Origin: Blattamonas nauphoetae
Lineage: Eukaryota > Preaxostyla > Oxymonadida
Direction of reading: 5' to 3'
Assembly: GCA_033064195.1 (NCBI GenBank)
Contig: JARBJD010000001.1
Span: 744,001 to 808,000 of the forward strand
Length of the DNA: 64,000 nucleotides
The notes below the pieces were generated by a model. It did not search any database and was not told where the DNA came from. It worked only from the letters and a program-made list of their open reading frames with translations. Both the position numbers and the translations under genes were made by a program. This document shows, in pieces, positions 23,901-32,547 of this stretch (positions are counted from its first letter, which is position 1; every line of letters starts with the position of its first letter).

Positions 23901-26900
23901 AGGAAGAAAACCGACGAGAAGAAAGAAGATGGGGATGGAGGAATGGGAGGGGTGAATGCATAGAGGAGGGAGTGAATGGAGACAGAAGAATCAGACACAC
24001 ACAGCGGAGAGCAGTTTGGGAGGGAGAAATACGTTCGCCACAGTGGAACGAGAAGAAAAGAGTGAGATAATGCGGGCAGTTTCACAGTTCACTCCACTCT
24101 CTATCATTTGTGTTTGTTCTGTTTCAGTCCAATATCTTTCAACAACATGATCATCACTATTTCACAAAAATTCAATTAGAAACAAAGGAAATTGATGAAA
24201 AGCGTGAAAAAACTATCTCAGTGACTTCATCATCGATTTTGCCGGAAATGGGCACGATCGCGATAAAAAGCAGTCGGTCGGTCGACGAGCAGTCGGACCG
24301 ACCGCTGCCCATCTCTAATTTATAACTTGTCATTAGTACGAAAAGAAACAAATTATTGAAGAAAAACTCTTTTAAAAAATTCGAAGTCGATCCGACCCTT
24401 ATATCGAAATTTTTCCAAAATTCTCACTATAACCGTCGGCGACGCCCCTACGTATTTGAATTGAACTTACCTCAAGTAGGTTCTGTGTCATCTCGATGTA
24501 AGTCGCTCTTGCTTGGATATTGGTTCCCCTCTCGCTGTCCGCAGACATCATTCATGGAACTTGGGTCGGGTAGGATTTCATGGGCTCGCGCTAATATGGT
24601 CCTCCCCAAGTGTCGAAGTGAATGTCAGTCGCCAGGAAACAGAATGAGGATGCCCAGAATGTGGGCCTAACAGCAAGACGTTGTCTAAAGAATTAGACAC
24701 AGAAAACAAATCAAATATTTCTAAAAAACATGAAAAACAAGAATGTGGGAGTTTTTATCATTTATGACAGTTTAAGACTCTTCAACGTCGTTTTGAGAAC
24801 ATTTTTCAACAAAATTGAGAAAAAGTAAGTGTGTGTTGTGAATTGTGATGAATATTTTAGTCAGAATCTGAAATATCAAAGACTCCATCGAATCCTGTTG
24901 TTCTTGGATCATAATCATTCTCAAAGTCCTCAATCTCGGCTTGATGTTTTCGATAGAGTTGTTTTCTCCGTGGAATTCGTGATTCTTTTCTTGAAGAGGC
25001 CGAAAGAGCCCTCTCATGAAAATCGTCTGGAAGTCGGTAATTGTGTCCTTTTCGAGGTGAATATTGGTTAACCAGCACGCATTTTTGAAGTCTTGCGTGA
25101 TATGTTTGACGCCAGCAGTGTATTTCCCTCCCATTCGAAGCCACAGCCATTTGAGTCTTCCGAAGAATCTCTCCACTTGAACTCTGTCAGACGCAATTCT
25201 CACATTGAGTTCATTCTGTTCTTCTTCGTTTGTTCTTTCTTTTTTTCTTCTGTTCGGACGATTGAATCGAAGAGTTGGAAAATCTCCGAGATATCCCATG
25301 TCGCCTTGAATTCCCCATTTTGGGTCGTTGTCTTGTGGATAGAGCTCTTTCTCCTGGTCTGTCTTGTTCAGATATTGTTCGATCGGTTGGAGAGTCTTTT
25401 GGAGTAGAGCAACATCGTGGATTGAGCCAGCAACACAATCAGAAACGAAGAGCGCTTTGTAGGGTGGTTTGGCTTCAACACACACTTGAGCCTTCATCGC
25501 ATAACAATAATGATGACCTTCCCAAAGTACTTTCTTATCTTCAAAATCCGTCAATGGTCTGGGGACAACAATTGTTGTTGCATCAATATAAAGCGCGGTG
25601 AAAGGGAAATTGGCTTGAAAATTTGGAGTTGGGCGAGGCGGGACAGAATATCGTTCCTGAAGGACAGTGAACAGGAGAGGGCGAATGTGTAGAATTGCTT
25701 TAGATGCGAGATTTGGACTGATTCCCAATGCCGATGCCAGTCGATTGATTTTAACTGTTGAGCTCAACCATTCAAGATAAACGACTAATTCATCTTTGAG
25801 AGTGAGTTTCCCCTTTGGTCCTGGATGATTGTATTCTGGACAATTCGATTGGATGAGAGCGGAGAGATGAAGAAGAGTGTCTTTCTCCAATCTGAGTTGT
25901 TTCCACAAGTTTGCATCGTCATACTTCGACCAAATGATTCCTCCACTTTCTGGAATTGGCACAATTGGTTTTGCTGACAGAAAGACTTGTCTTTGTTTGT
26001 TTTTGAGTTCTCCAAGAGACGCAATGGAAGTTGAAGATTCTCGCTTTTGAGGCCTGATAGTGGGCGAAGCTGACCGAATATCAACAGATGATCGTGACGA
26101 TTGTGAAGATTGAGGTGTTGAAAAAAGTGATCTCGAATCTGTCAACGAGTTTTGTGATGAGAAGGGAGAATTGATGGTGAAACTTGGGGACGGGAATCCA
26201 ATGAAACTTCCAGCAGAGGGTCGTAATCTTCAAAAGAGAAAGAACAAAATATCAAAATAAAAGCTCACACTGGAATGGTGTTTGTGGAGTTCCAGGTTTG
26301 AGAATGATCTGTGAATGTTGTGGTGACGGTGTCACATTTTCGTCCCTCAAATCTTGACTATCCATCTTTTTCACCTAATATGATCAGAAATCAGTTGAAA
26401 AGAAGTGATAATATCAACTTTTTCAGATGTTCTTTTTTTCTCAAAAAACAGTTATGGGAAGGAACTCGAGTGAAATGTGTCAATTCGGTTGTGAACGTGT
26501 GCAACTCGGTTTTCAAGAGTTATCTCGAGTTAACCATGAATAACTCGAGTGTCCACAGTCTTACTCAATTGTTTCATTTTTCTCGAGATTACCCATAAAA
26601 CTCGGGTTGGGTCTATTCCGGCTTCCGGTATTTGGTTCTTAAAAAAAACGAGAAAGGGGTGATCAACCAGACCGAGCTGTCAATTCCATTTCTTTTTATC
26701 ATTCTTCAATCAAACAGCAGGAAAGACCAGTAATTATTGAACAAGTGATGCTAAAATGAAAATAAAGCAATCGTTAATGGGTTCAGATTGAGATTAATCC
26801 ATAATTTCAACTTGAGTCTAGTTGAGCAGACTCCATACCGTCTTCAGCAGGAAGAAATTGAAATTGAGGAACAAACAACCATCTCGTGTGATCATATCAA

Positions 26901-29900
26901 TGTCACCCACTGCTCTATTTTTTTATTTTTCTGAAATTCGCGGATAAATTGAGATCAACCCTTTCCTTGAAAAAAATGAGAACCAAATACCGGAAGCCGG
27001 AATGACTGTTTCCTGATTCGAGAAAGAGTGAAGTAAACACACAAAAAAAGCACACCCCAAACAACCTTTCCGGATTGAGTCACAAGTCCCAATTCGGACA
27101 CATTAACTTCAATAATTGTACCTTTTGTGAGGACACCAAGGTTTGTGTAAAGTGGAGACGATGGATTCTTTTTCACGTCTAAAATATCAAGTTGGAATGT
27201 TGTTTTCAATTCTGGGTGTGTGACATTGGCCTTTTTGAACCGAAGTGCCATGGGGCGGATGAATCTTTCGTATTTTGGAGGCTTTCTGGTAAAATCTTGT
27301 CCGACGAAGGTGGGTTTTGTCACAACACGCTTCCACATGTTCTCTGGACGAAAGAAAGAAGAACCATAACAAACTCCTTCGTTTTCCAGAGCGGAGTACA
27401 CGGAACATTTCCATATCTGCAATTGGCCGAACAGATTGGATGGGCATCGACCATTTACCAGCCTTCTCTTTACGGAGTTGTTTGAGGGTGTTACTGAGAA
27501 CTTTGCTTCGAGATACTTCTTCACGATCGAGAAGATACGCTGGGAGAGCTTCATCATCCTGAGGCTTTTTGTGTTCAACTGTCTTCTGTGATTGAACTTT
27601 GAGTCTGTGGGGAGATTGGAAATGATCGAAATAATAAAGCAGTCACACTTCTTGCGAAGTTCAGCCTTTTCCTTGTATCTTTGTTTGTTGTACAATTGGG
27701 CGATTCTCTTTGAAAGGTCGCAAAACACTATGGTGCGTCCCAAAAAATCATTTTTTGCACAATTACCGTTCATCTGTTTAGTCGACAGAAAAAGAGTGAA
27801 TTACTGGATTTCAAGTAGGATCGCGTTCGATAAAGCCATTTTTTGATCCGGACACTTTTGCACACTTTTTATCACAGAACAAGTTGAAAAATGGAGAAAT
27901 GATGTAAAACAACGTAAAAACCCTATTCTGTGTGAGAGAACCAATACAAATACATCTATTGAAGAAAAAGACGTGAAAAGTGCGGATCGGAAGATTCGAC
28001 AAGATTGATGAATTTAGACTTAAGAATTGGAGAGACATATCCAATTAAGGTGGTTTGAGATATAAAGTGAAGGGAAATTGAGATTGATCTGAATTAGAGG
28101 ACAAGGAGGACGATCAACAAGTCCGTGTCAGTTTGTGATCTATAAGATGAGAAATTCATGACAAAAGATACATGATCGAGTGAAAACAGGAGAAAGCATC
28201 AGATAGGTGAACAGGCCAGATTGTTTTCTGCCTGTTAGACACGATCCGTCTCACCTGAAAAAAGTGCTGAGTGTCTGTCAATGTGAACGAAATAAATGAC
28301 ACAAACCAAAAGAATCGCATGCAATACACGGTATAAGGTCGGTTCAATCATCGATCTGACCGATTAAAGTTGTTTGATGGAGAATGAGTCACCTGATCTT
28401 TGAATTTGTAGAAAAGTGAGTGAAAATGAAAAAAAGAGATAATATAAACCTTCAAGATGGAGATTTTGATTGTTCCTGGGAGATGAATAGCTTTCTCAAC
28501 GATCTTTCAAATGTTGACGGAGTTGTAACGCACGCGTCCTTTCATTCAGAATCGCCCAATTTGGCTTTGATTCCATGAACCTTTTGTGCATACTCTGATC
28601 GTTCATGAACCTCACGAGCCTTTTTCTTTCGTCTATGTGAACGAAAAATGTGAAAAATTTGGTGAAGAACGGATATTAAGGACAGAATCAAGAGGTTAAG
28701 AAATGTTGACAGGCAGACCGTCTTTCTTCGGCATCTAGCCTCTCCCCATGCCGTTTTCGATGAAGAGTAGGCATGGCTGACCGGCACTGACCGGTCAGTT
28801 TTCATCGAAAAGTACTGACGGTCACTGACCGGAGAAATGAGGGAACCCATAATCCAGAGTTACCATTTCTCCGAAGTGGATTCATCGAAAACTGCATTTC
28901 GCATCGATACCGTGAGTATTCGTGATCTGTCTTCGGATATACAACAAATGTATAATTTTCACTTCTATTCATCTCTTGCTAACTTATTCTTGGACATTTT
29001 TACCAGTTATAAGTACAAAAGGCAATTATGGGTTGCTCTTTGACATTTTTTCGTATTCTCCAAGTTAAGTTAACACTCTTGTTTTCTCACTTCGGCTTTT
29101 TTTGAATCACAGAGTTTTGAAGAGGATTGAAACACTTTATGAATGAAGTGGGAACGACGCCACTACTCATTGCTGTCATCACTTCTTTCCTCCCCACTTC
29201 GTGCCCACCAAATCGATGGCAGACTTTAGTGGAGGAGCACACGAATGAGGAGTACTCTGACGGGGGAGGGAGAGCATTCGACTCTTGTTTGGTGGGCGAT
29301 GGATGGACGAAAGGGGTGTAGGACAGGGCGAGGGGCGAGTGGTGTGAAGGGTGTTGGGGACGGCGTGGTCAGGAGGGGTGGTGCCTTCAGGACGTCGGGT
29401 GCTTCTGCGGCAGCGAGGGGAGGAAGGGGGAGAACGAACGGTGAATTGGGAGTGATCTGCTTTGTGGGTGGGGTGCGCTCGGCCTGCGGGAGGACCACCG
29501 AGAGTGGTCGATCCAGCACGTGCTGCGAGTCCGCTGATGGATTGGGATCGACAGCGAGTTTTGTGAAGTGCGGGAGGGTGAGGAGTTATGTTGGGGAGGG
29601 CTGTGTCCGTCCAGGCGACCGTGCTGGAGGAGATTGACGGATCAGAAGAGACAAGCGGGGTTTGGAGGCTGGCTGTGTTCCAAGAACGGTGATCGTAGTG
29701 GGAAGCTTCTGCTCGGCTGGCTGAGAACTCGCCCCGTCCGTGCAGTGCGTAAGGAGGGGAGCAGCCGACGAGCTCCGAAGCACGTCAGCTGCGTCTGTCC
29801 TGTCCAGCTGGGGGTGGCGATCAGTGAGGTTGGGAGTGCTGACAGACTCGCCTGTGCTCTTCAGGAGAGAGAGGGGGAGCAGCGCGTGGCTGTTGAGGTT

Positions 29901-31736
29901 CAATCGCTGCAGTCCCAAGGTGTGCTGAGCAGGCTGGGCCGGTGTCTTCTCCAGCACCGCATCTGATCAATTAGGCGAGAGACAATTGAGCACGAGCTTT
30001 GGAAGCGGAGAGTACGGCAGGATCAGCTGTGTTGGGGTGCGGGGGCAGTCGGGTTGGCAAGCGTGGCTGGCGATGGCGCTGGTTGTGTCGGGGAGAAGAA
30101 CACGGGCGAAACGCTGGTGCCGACAGGAGGAGTGACAGCAAGCGACGGTGGAAGGGTCGGAAACAAATAAGAGGACGGCTGGATGCCTTTCATCTGCAGA
30201 AGATGGGCGAGCGGGAAGGCGAAGGAAGTTGTTGTGGGGTGCGTCACGGGCGGCAGGGATGACTGTTTGTCAGTGAAGAAGAAGCTGCCTGTTAGTCCCT
30301 CGGGATCATTGGGCGACGACGCAGGTGGGGTGAACCGTTATTTCCTCACGACAGTGTCTGTTGGACAGATCCATACGATCGGTACCGAAATAGTGAATAT
30401 GATAGGGTTTGGGGCAGAGGATAGAAATAGTGTGCAACATCAAGCGATTTAGTCTGTGGAACGGGCGGGAAAGAGCCAGACTCGGCGGTGATGTGAGGGG
30501 GGCGTCGGCGGGATGGCACTGAAGTCTTCCTGGGCCATCAAGAAGCTTTCCCGCTGCGCTTCGAGTTTGTGGCGTTCGCGGTCTTCGCTGAGACGCCGAC
30601 TGGCTGGAATAAACACTTTGGAGTGCACGGTCAGCGAAGACAGCGTCGATATGGAAGAAAACGGAGTGGAGACTGAAAGGAGAGGTTGGGAAACATGATG
30701 AGAAGCAGAGAGACTTCATAGAACAATGATGAACACACTTTCCAGATTGGAAGGTTGTTTCGTGTCGATCGACAAGTCTGATGACTCCGTTTTGGCAGAA
30801 AGCTGCGAGCCTGCCAGCGGTGGATATACAGTGTCGCGGATCCTGTGGAAAAACTGCTCGAAGTGACAGACGTCAAAGGGGAGCGAGTACACAAGGAGCG
30901 ACAGGAGGGTACGCTCCATGTCGTTGAAGATAGTCGGAGCGATGCCTCCGAGGTGGGCGTAGTGCTTGTTGAAGAAAAATTGGTCGTCGAGATACTTTGT
31001 GGAGACAACGGTGCTGAAGGGAAGATGAAAAGGAGAGGAGATGAAACGCTGTGAGGAAGAGGGTGTGGGCGTTGTGAGAGGTGAAGCGCACGCCACAGTC
31101 TGTCCGGAGACACTCGATGTACAAAAGAGCGATCACGAAGCAGAAAGGAGAACAGTTCATTCTCAACATCAGTCTGAAAGCACAGAGGCGATCAAGGAAA
31201 ATGAGGTAAAATGATGAAAAAGTGAAAGGAAAGTGCGTACAAATCAAGACATATTGACAGAGATGGTAAGTGCGGTGAGCTTTCGAAGAGCCAGATTGTG
31301 TCGGAGTCTTGGCTTGTGCTTGACTACGAGTCACGACGTGAAACCTGGTCGAGAGCATAAAGTTTCACGATTGCAAAAGCACTCGCTCCGTCAACATCGT
31401 GGAGATCTTTTGGGCTGTGTTTGCTGATCGATTCGTGGTATGTTGGTGAATGTGATGTGTGAGATCAACAATCCCATTGTTGTAGGATATCTCCATGATA
31501 CGGAAAAAGGAGGCTTCCGATCGGCTTCTGCAAGCAAATCTTGATATGTATATCCGCTTGCTCGCCGATTTCTGGATTATAGAAAGTGATTTATAGAAGA
31601 GCTGAGATCTGACCCTTTTAATTATTCCAGGGTGACACTGACCGGCACTTTTGGCCGGTCAGCCATGCCTAATGAAGAGTGATGTAATCACCCTGCGGCT
31701 GTACGATGAAGCATAATTACAAAGGAAATAAACCAT
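20904..31736 (-). CDS. NSA2: NSA2 ribosome-biogenesis protein gene, interrupted in three exons by DNA transposons
   Basis: Host exons on the minus strand: 31734-31736 (ATG alone), 31672-31698 continued at 28719-28759, 28562-28632 continued at 27649-27697, 27375-27604, 27056-27343, and 27009-27012 continued at 20904-20967. Leaving out the insertions and one copy of each target duplication (8, 4 and 2 bp) gives exactly 777 nt, 258 residues, with every phase right. The protein is plainly NSA2/TINP1, a 60S assembly factor: [74 protein letters not shown] and a C-terminal [20 protein letters not shown]. No other damage is seen. As it stands the genomic copy cannot give normal NSA2 by ordinary splicing, since the insertion ends lack GT/AG at the right places. 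Confidence 0.85.
21270..21341 (+). tRNA. tRNA-like segment (pseudogene or SINE-type head)
   Basis: An A-box TAGTCGAGCGG and a B-box-like GGATCGAATCC are spaced as in a tRNA. A possible anticodon loop CTTTTTG would read TTT (Lys). The acceptor stem does not pair properly and T54 is replaced by A, so a working tRNA is unlikely. It lies near the left end of the hAT-like element. Confidence 0.35.
21430..23841 (+). CDS. cysteine-rich repeat protein gene(s) carried by the hAT element
   Basis: Several plus-strand frames (21760-21860, about 21990-22215, 22614-22980, 22985-23283, 23305-23841) carry a repeated C-x3-C-x6-C-x3-C unit, for example [48 protein letters not shown] and [16 protein letters not shown]. 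They are separated by Glu/Lys-rich or Ser/Thr/Pro-rich linkers and by probable introns (for example a donor after ...CPFLSNE at about 22213). The units should form disulfide-stapled helical hairpins, suggesting a secreted or lumenal protein, but no signal peptide was pinned down. Family not recognised. Exact exon structure and intactness are unresolved. Confidence 0.5.
24318..24771. other. intergenic part of the Harbinger-like element with a GC-rich island
   Basis: Within AT-rich surroundings, about 24425-24690 is distinctly GC-richer. A plus-strand frame (24356-24670) crosses it but has no protein-like pattern. It may be a structured RNA, an internal element remnant or a captured fragment; nothing decisive is seen. 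Confidence 0.3.
24772..26365 (-). CDS. PIF/Harbinger-like DDE transposase (DDE_Tnp_4 type)
   Basis: Two exons, 26271-26365 and 24772-26227, joined by a 43-nt intron, encode 516 residues. After a Ser-rich N-terminus comes a helix-turn-helix-like part ([20 protein letters not shown]). The catalytic domain follows: first Asp in [12 protein letters not shown], second in [27 protein letters not shown], and the Glu in [16 protein letters not shown]. This spacing is that of Harbinger/IS5-type DDE nucleases. The frame is intact, so the enzyme may still work and could mobilise related non-autonomous copies. Harbinger elements often carry a second Myb-like gene; none was found here. Confidence 0.85.
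27698..28557. mobile_element. 860-bp non-autonomous TIR element, copy B (4-bp TSD) inside NSA2
   Basis: TIRs GGGCGATTCT...TGAAAGG at 27698 and the complement ending at 28557. The duplication AATT flanks it (27694-27697 and 28558-28561). It splits the NSA2 exon between the codons for GIKAK-L and Y-NKQRY. It is the same family and size as copy A at 6110-6968, in opposite orientation. No ORF of note. Confidence 0.85.
28768..31671. mobile_element. hAT-like non-autonomous element carrying a cyclin gene, inside NSA2
   Basis: An 8-bp duplication ATGAAGAG flanks it (28760-28767 and 31672-31679). Both ends start TAGGCATGGCTGACCGGC. Length 2,904 bp. No transposase frame is present. The interior is GC-rich compared with the host gene and contains a PHO80-type cyclin gene plus Pro/Ser/Thr-rich minus-strand frames (29226-29519, 29586-29957, 30023-30247), which may be its 3' exons or separate cargo. 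The insertion lies between NSA2 residues 10 and 11. Confidence 0.9.
30448..31360 (-). CDS. PHO80/cyclin-P-type cyclin, cargo of the hAT element
   Basis: Minus-strand exons: about 31170-31050 ([20 protein letters not shown]...[13 protein letters not shown]), an intron of about 36 nt, then about 31015-30750 ([54 protein letters not shown]). A further probable exon at about 30650-30460 gives a Ser/Pro-rich tail. Together they match the cyclin fold of the PHO80/P-type family, including the KYLDD and HLGGI signatures, which bind Pho85/CDK5-like kinases. Upstream of 31170 the correct first exon could not be fixed, so full integrity is not shown. The core domain is open and spliced like a host gene. 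Confidence 0.65.
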
Positions 31737-31986
31737 GGCAAGATCTGACCATCACTGAAAATTAAAGAATCAGAAATGTGGTTTTGAGATGTGAATCCAA
31801 CGATTCATTCCAGATTGAACTTGAGACACTCTATGTCTCAGTATTCAACCCTATTTCGGGATCTTGGCTGGATCGGACCCACCTTTCTCACTGTCATCTT
31901 ACGCGTAATTTGACAAAATCAACTTTTGTGGGCATAAAAGGAGGGAGTTGTAATATCACAATCTTCAAAGATTTCTCATAATCAAC

Positions 31987-32349
31987 ATGTCTCAACCAGT
32001 TAAGAAAGATAAACCCGCAAAAACCGTCCCCGCCGATGGTGACAAAAAGACTCGCCGTCGCAAGCGCCATGAAACATACTCCAGCTACATTTACCGTGTG
32101 CTCAAGTCTGTTCACCCAGAAACTGGTATCTCCAACCGTGCCATGGCCATCATGAACTCTTTCATCAATGATATCTTCGAGCGCATCGCCACTGAAGCAT
32201 CCCGCCTCGCTCGTTACAACGGCCGTCACACTTTGACATCTCGCGAAATCCAAACCGCCGTTCGTTTGATCCTCCCTGGTGAGCTCGCCAAGCATGCCGT
32301 GAGCGAAGGAACCAAATCTGTCACCAAGTACATGTCTGCTGACAAGTAA
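31987..32349 (+). CDS. histone H2B
   Basis: Single exon, 120 residues: Lys-rich tail, then [60 protein letters not shown] and [20 protein letters not shown], a textbook H2B fold, ending VTKYMSADK. It pairs with H2A in the nucleosome core. Intronless, as usual for core histones. It stands 250 bp from the NSA2 start, transcribed away from it, so the two may share a promoter region. Confidence 0.97.
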   Translation: MSQPVKKDKPAKTVPADGDKKTRRRKRHETYSSYIYRVLKSVHPETGISNRAMAIMNSFINDIFERIATEASRLARYNGRHTLTSREIQTAVRLILPGELAKHAVSEGTKSVTKYMSADK

Positions 32350-32547
32350 ATTGGACGCGACCATTTTTCTTTTTAATGTGTTCTTGAACGTTTCTCACTT
32401 CAAATATCTTGATTTCTTGAACATCTTAACTGGAATATCAGACTATTTTGTTGAGTCAGCATGAATGGCAAGCTCGGACTATTGGATACCATATTTCCGT
32501 CAAAATGTATGATAGAGGGTTATAATATCAATATATGAAACGAAAAG

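Larger units (their letters stand above)
21194..24317. mobile_element. hAT-like non-autonomous element with cysteine-rich cargo
   Basis: An 8-bp duplication ATTTATAA flanks it (21186-21193 and 24318-24325). TIRs begin TAGGCATGGGCAGTGGTCGG at the left and TAGAGATGGGCAGCGGTCGG at the right, both hAT-type. Length 3,124 bp. No hAT transposase is present; instead it holds a tRNA-like segment and Cys-rich ORFs with a higher GC content. It sits inside the Harbinger-like element, so it is the younger insertion. Confidence 0.85.
20978..26614. mobile_element. PIF/Harbinger-like DNA transposon (autonomous), with nested hAT element
   Basis: The ends are AGACCCAACCCG... and its complement, with a flanking 3-bp duplication ATT, as expected for PIF/Harbinger. 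Terminal inverted repeats extend about 165 bp with moderate identity and share many CTCGAG-type words (20978-21140 versus 26450-26614). Without the nested 3.1-kb hAT insertion the element would be about 2.5 kb. It carries an apparently complete DDE transposase gene on the minus strand (24772-26365). Confidence 0.8.
20970..27008. mobile_element. 399-bp TIR element split by a Harbinger-like insertion
   Basis: The left end CAGTCATT (20970-20977) and the remainder 26618-27008 form one short element once the inner insertion and its 3-bp duplication (ATT) are set aside. Its TIRs are then perfect for about 30 bp, beginning CAGTCATTCCGGCTTCCGG on each side. The host flanks are GCATATTT and TTTCCTGATT; the NSA2 frame demands a 2-bp duplication (TT). 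No coding capacity of its own. Superfamily unknown. Confidence 0.75.

Noticed and set aside
24470-24485. ACTTACCT as the 5' end of U1 snRNA
   Set aside because: No U1 stem-loop signatures, no ATTGCACTCC loop and no Sm site follow.
26615-27003. A separate 389-bp MITE starting ATTCCGG
   Set aside because: The bases CAGTCATT at 20970-20977 complete its left TIR, so it is one 399-bp element split by the Harbinger-like insertion.
26955-27773. A 272-residue single-exon protein on the minus strand
   Set aside because: The frame mixes real NSA2 exon pieces with introns and transposon sequence.
29245-29966. Gly/Arg-rich plus-strand ORFs in the cyclin-bearing element
   Set aside because: Their composition is that of the antisense of Pro/Ser/Thr-rich minus-strand frames in GC-rich DNA.
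28768-31671. The hAT insertion acting as an ordinary spliceosomal intron of NSA2
   Set aside because: The element ends start TAGGC and end GCCTA with no GT/AG near the junctions that would restore the frame, so normal splicing cannot remove it precisely.
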